A DNA stretch of 64,000 nucleotides, from positions 558,001 through 622,000 of the forward strand of contig NZ_JAJUXK010000003.1 in the NCBI RefSeq assembly GCF_021390335.1, given 5' to 3'. The notes under the pieces were generated by a model. It saw only the letters and a program-made list of their open reading frames with translations, ran no database searches and was not told the origin of the DNA. Positions 61,194 to 64,000 of the stretch are shown piece after piece. The position numbers were made by a program, and so were the translations under genes. Origin of the DNA: Dyadobacter sp. CY343. Its GTDB lineage: Bacteria; Bacteroidota; Bacteroidia; Cytophagales; Spirosomataceae. The number at the start of each line of letters is the position of its first letter. Within the stretch, counting starts at the first letter, position 1.

Positions 61194-62587
61194 AATAACG
61201 CCTCATAATGCGCCGAGGGTGCAAGAATGCCACCGCTTTCCGCATAAAAAGAAGCGTCGGTCAGGTATACTCCCTTATTGGTTCGCGTCCAGCTGCTATT
61301 TGCTTTCGGGTGGTAGCTCATCAATCTCTCCCAATTTTTATAATATTGATGCCCGTTGGTTTCCTGCAAACCGACCGTCATTCCCGGAAACGGCTGCAAC
61401 CGGGCAGCAACATTCTTGTTCCAGTCTACCAATATCGGACTTACAGTGAGGTCTGCGCAAAAGCAGGGCACCTTCTTTTCATAAGCCAGCTGGGTAATTT
61501 TCATGGTCATACTCAGTGTTTTAGCGATCGCTTTCACGGCGATTGCAGTATAGCCGAGTTCGATCCTTTTCGCTGCATCTTCCACGGTATGCGCACTTTC
61601 GTCGGCCGCCACGCGCACGCCCATATCACCCACAAAAGCCTCGTTGCTCTCTTCGAAAGGCTCTTCGATCACCGCGATCTGGTCGAATGCGCCTATCTTT
61701 TTCGCATGGTCGAGAAATTTGAGCAGCGTTTCTTTCTTTTCATACCTGCCATTTGCGTCGAAATAGTAAGGTATCTTCCCGTTCTTGGTATAAGGTGTTT
61801 CAAAATGCCCGACTGCCTTGTGAACAGCGGTAAGGAATGCAATATCCTTTTCGATCATTTCCTGCTGGGTTCCGGCGGCTCCTGTTTTTAATTTCATGAT
61901 AAAATAACCCTCTCCCGCAGCCTGCTTGATTCTTTCTGCGGTGGTACCTACGCTAAACGACGGGATACTCGCCACCTTCTCATGTCTGTATGACAGGCCA
62001 GGCTTGTAGGCGTCCGGCACTAATTCGTCAAATTGCTTCAAACCGTTTTCCTGCGCGTACAGCAGCCACGCGGCGTTATCGACGCTAACCAATGCATTCA
62101 AAGCGAAGGTTTTACGGAGGTCTGGATTGCCGGTGATTTTCTTGCCGTATTCCAAAACCTCCGGTAAGATATCATCCAGTAAACTGACAGGGTCGGTGAA
62201 GGTGGTGCCTCTCAGCATTTGCAGTGCTCTCTCGCTCATCGCATACATTAATGCATTGCCAGCACTTTCGGAATGCCCGGCGAAAACTTTGGAATCTGAC
62301 CACAAAACTCCCTGCGTCCCCAGCCCGACTTTGCGAATACCCGACTCCGATTCCAGCATGGAAATCGCCTGCCAGCTGTCGGTGATCGCGCTTCCTTTGA
62401 ACCTGTAAGGATTCAGAGGCTCCCTTTCAAAATTGGAATCCACGCGCGTGATCTTGATCTTCTTCATTTTTTGTGATTGCGAAGGCATTGAGTGAATGGA
62501 ACCCGGCACCGCACCGGCCACCGCCAGCGCAGCCGAACTTTTCACAAAGTCGCGCCGGTTTAGTAACTGTTTATCGTTTTCGAGCAT
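61178..62587 (-). CDS. Tat-exported enolase-superfamily epimerase (MLE/dipeptide epimerase-like)
   Basis: A 469 aa protein. Twin-arginine signal (NRRDFVKSSAALAVAGAVPGS). The enolase-type barrel has the KxK-like Lys in FIMKLKTG, metal ligands in YYFDANGRY, IEEPFEES and VAADESAH, and the C-terminal Lys in AIAVKAIAK. This fits the mandelate racemase/muconate cycloisomerase group, L-Ala-D/L-Glu epimerase branch. Export points to a periplasmic cell-wall peptide or sugar-acid role. Its 3' end carries its own terminator. Confidence 0.88.
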   Translation of the reverse strand: MLENDKQLLNRRDFVKSSAALAVAGAVPGSIHSMPSQSQKMKKIKITRVDSNFEREPLNPYRFKGSAITDSWQAISMLESESGIRKVGLGTQGVLWSDSKVFAGHSESAGNALMYAMSERALQMLRGTTFTDPVSLLDDILPEVLEYGKKITGNPDLRKTFALNALVSVDNAAWLLYAQENGLKQFDELVPDAYKPGLSYRHEKVASIPSFSVGTTAERIKQAAGEGYFIMKLKTGAAGTQQEMIEKDIAFLTAVHKAVGHFETPYTKNGKIPYYFDANGRYEKKETLLKFLDHAKKIGAFDQIAVIEEPFEESNEAFVGDMGVRVAADESAHTVEDAAKRIELGYTAIAVKAIAKTLSMTMKITQLAYEKKVPCFCADLTVSPILVDWNKNVAARLQPFPGMTVGLQETNGHQYYKNWERLMSYHPKANSSWTRTNKGVYLTDASFYAESGGILAPSAHYEALFAANG

Positions 62588-62652
62588 TATTAAGCTGGCT
62601 GATTTCTAAAACAAAAGACGATTTCAGTGCATTGTTACCCTCGTGCGTGAAA

Positions 62653-63345
62653 TCACAAGCGTTCGCAAAGCCCGTGACGAACGCCTGCCTCATGGTCAAA
62701 TCTATCTGCAATGATCCTGAAAAACTGATCATCACCACGTTCATAATGCCGGAAAATCGCATACGCAACCAGATCAGCGAGTTGTATAAGTCGCGACGCT
62801 TTGGAATTAAGAAATAACGGAACTTCTGAGAGATTGCGCAGCAAGCCCCACCGATGTCCTAATGTCCGGAAGTTCGTAGTCAAGCCCTGTAATGCAGTCT
62901 CATAGGTTGATTTGTCAAAAATGATTATACCTCTCTGCGGGTCTGCATTCTTGTGTAAGCGGGCCAAGTAATGGTCAAATCTGCTTGATACCTGCTCGAA
63001 CGCAACCTCTACCGGGTCGAAGGGGCTTACTTTGGCCTTGTTTACCACGCATGCGAAAATACGATTAGATGGATGTGATTTAGCCAATGCATGCAGAGCA
63101 TCCTCAATTGCCTTAATACGTTCGGCTTTGGAAAAGGGCTGCCAGATTCCGCGGCCGCCCATCATTGGGCTGCCATGTAACTCAACATCTGGTATTTCGG
63201 CGGGGTCAAACCTCTCCGCGATCCTGTCTAGTTCATTAGAAAGCCAGAATACCTGCCTTTCGAAGAGCGATATTCCACTGAGTACGAAATGATTTTGATT
63301 GGGATCGGGCGCGCTTCCGGATTCGTCGCAGTATAGCAGGTGCAT
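62653..63345 (-). CDS. second DUF3800 domain protein
   Basis: A 230 aa protein, starting at ATG 63345 (MHLLYCDESGS); a longer frame to 63414 lacks family similarity. Conserved DESGS, then a DUF3800 C-terminal block SRLIQLADLVAYAIFRHYERGDDQFF. Only distantly like the DUF3800 at 2190. It stands alone, 65 nt upstream of the enolase-superfamily gene on the same strand, with no visible terminator in between, so co-transcription is possible. Confidence 0.82.
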   Translation of the reverse strand: MHLLYCDESGSAPDPNQNHFVLSGISLFERQVFWLSNELDRIAERFDPAEIPDVELHGSPMMGGRGIWQPFSKAERIKAIEDALHALAKSHPSNRIFACVVNKAKVSPFDPVEVAFEQVSSRFDHYLARLHKNADPQRGIIIFDKSTYETALQGLTTNFRTLGHRWGLLRNLSEVPLFLNSKASRLIQLADLVAYAIFRHYERGDDQFFRIIADRFDHEAGVRHGLCERL

Positions 63346-63649
63346 AAAAAAACAGTTAAGGAGAAACCATGTTCTCGCGGTCCATCGGGCAGGACCTCTC
63401 AACTGCATAGGCAATGTATCTAATTAGGAATTCACTTCCAAAAATATATTTCCACCGGCGTCGCGAACCTTATTCATCTCTGTCAGTTGGTCGATTTCCC
63501 AGATTACTAAAAGCGCAGGCCGGAGCAAATTTCCGGTTCTCTTTCATCTGCGGATATCCTGCATCTATCCCGCTTATTTTAGCCTTTATCATAATTTATA
63601 CTCCGCCCAGTAAATTGTGTCGCATTTTTATGCTGTTAAAAACAATATC
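63346..63649. other. 304-base divergent intergenic region
   Basis: Lies between the DUF3800 start and the start of the outer-membrane gene at 63650. It contains a short hairpin CCGG...CCGG near 63521 and runs of A/T near both ends. A short open frame (63414-63653) on the plus strand looks like chance. I see no clear promoter pair. Confidence 0.5.
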
Positions 63650-64000
63650 ATGAAAATGACGAAATTTCTCCTAGCATTTGCCATTCTACTGGCTACACTT
63701 CAATCACCAGCTTTTGCACAATTTCCCGTCGGGGGCGCAGCGGCGCCGAAAGCACTTCCGGGCACGGCCGGAGATCAGACCCCAAAAGGATCAGCCAAAA
63801 TCAGCGGCTCTGTTGCGGATTCCACTTCTTCGCAACCTATTGAATTTGTGAGCATTGCGCTTTACAACAAAACGACCAACCAGGCTGTGGACGGAACCGT
63901 CGCAGACGAAAAGGGTAAGTTTAGCCTGACCAAAATTATGGAAGGTGAATACAAGATCCTGGTTTCATTTATCGGATATGGCGAAAAAACGATCAGCAAT
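63650..64000 (+). CDS. outer-membrane protein, partial (carboxypeptidase-regulatory-like domain)
   Basis: The gene starts at ATG 63650 and runs off the window end. The first 117 residues show a signal peptide (FLLAFAILLATLQSPAFAQ, in part), a Gly/Pro/Ala-rich linker (VGGAAAPKALPGTAGDQ) and the start of a carboxypeptidase-regulatory-like beta-sandwich (ISGSVADSTSSQPIEFVSIAL, in part), as found at the N-terminus of Bacteroidota TonB receptors and outer-membrane beta-barrel proteins. The barrel itself is outside the window. Confidence 0.75.
   Translation, partial: MKMTKFLLAFAILLATLQSPAFAQFPVGGAAAPKALPGTAGDQTPKGSAKISGSVADSTSSQPIEFVSIALYNKTTNQAVDGTVADEKGKFSLTKIMEGEYKILVSFIGYGEKTISN

Noticed and set aside
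63414-63653. Plus-strand 79-residue frame
   Set aside because: Basic, low-likeness sequence that crosses the start of the outer-membrane gene; treated as non-coding.

Overview
The window looks like chromosome of a Bacteroidota bacterium of the order Cytophagales, most like Dyadobacter or a close relative. The evidence is the gene set: a eukaryote-type (GT3) glycogen synthase, a TonB-dependent receptor, LytS/LytTR signalling, an ftsX-DUF3098-uppP-truB-ribF cluster, a bifunctional nuclease with a UVR tail, many small DinB, VOC, SnoaL and SRPBCC proteins, weak Shine-Dalgarno signals, and a few TAnnTTTG-like promoter boxes. I see no rRNA, tRNA, CRISPR array, insertion sequence or prophage. The species name is inference.

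Layout. (1) 224-2074: glycogen synthase on the plus strand, facing a DUF3800 gene across a bidirectional terminator. (2) 3011-18791, minus strand: nine tightly packed genes (gaps mostly 2-34 nt) closed by an intrinsic terminator at 2922-2947. From the promoter side they encode a STAS protein, an RsbW-like ATPase, a membrane STAND NTPase with WD40 repeats, a TonB-dependent receptor with a TPR-like front end, a GNAT enzyme, a nucleotide-transporter-like protein fused to HEAT repeats, a giant beta-propeller sensor kinase that lacks its phosphoacceptor His, a small intact histidine kinase, and a receiver-PP2C phosphatase. This reads as one trans-envelope signalling unit built around a partner switch. 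(3) 18955-23268, minus: AGE-family protein, a second STAS protein, glycogen debranching enzyme GlgX. (4) 23385-29802, minus: an eight-gene metabolic operon (DJ-1-like, TPP enzyme, GMC oxidoreductase, three SnoaL-like proteins, a second DJ-1-like, VOC). Paired palindromic repeats sit exactly at the two junctions between blocks 2, 3 and 4. (5) 30341-33119, plus: pseudo-receiver/GAF protein, LytS-type kinase, LytTR regulator, with overlapping ends. (6) 33242-39793: mixed genes, including bestrophin, RluF, an acetyl-xylan-esterase-like hydrolase, a Tat-exported Gfo/Idh/MocA protein, and two unusual repeat tracts. (7) 39886-46149, plus: etfBA, the nuclease, then the ftsX-uppP-truB-ribF housekeeping cluster.

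(8) 46232-52971, plus: a MerA-like disulfide reductase, an EgtUV/OpuC-type ABC importer, EgtB, EgtD and a DinB protein, i.e. ergothioneine (or a related thiohistidine) biosynthesis coupled to uptake. The substrate-binding half of the importer is circularly permuted: the normal C-terminal half precedes the normal N-terminal half. (9) 53137-63345: stand-alone genes (secreted Pro/Gln-rich protein, TlpA-like thioredoxins, MFS transporter, YjbQ, AraC regulator, DinB, enolase-superfamily epimerase, second DUF3800), several with hairpin terminators overlapping the ends of convergent genes. (10) 63650-64000: start of an outer-membrane protein cut by the window edge.

The most interesting points are the nine-gene signalling operon, the permuted binding protein inside the ergothioneine operon, the eight-gene operon of unknown substrate, and the palindromic repeats that mark operon borders.
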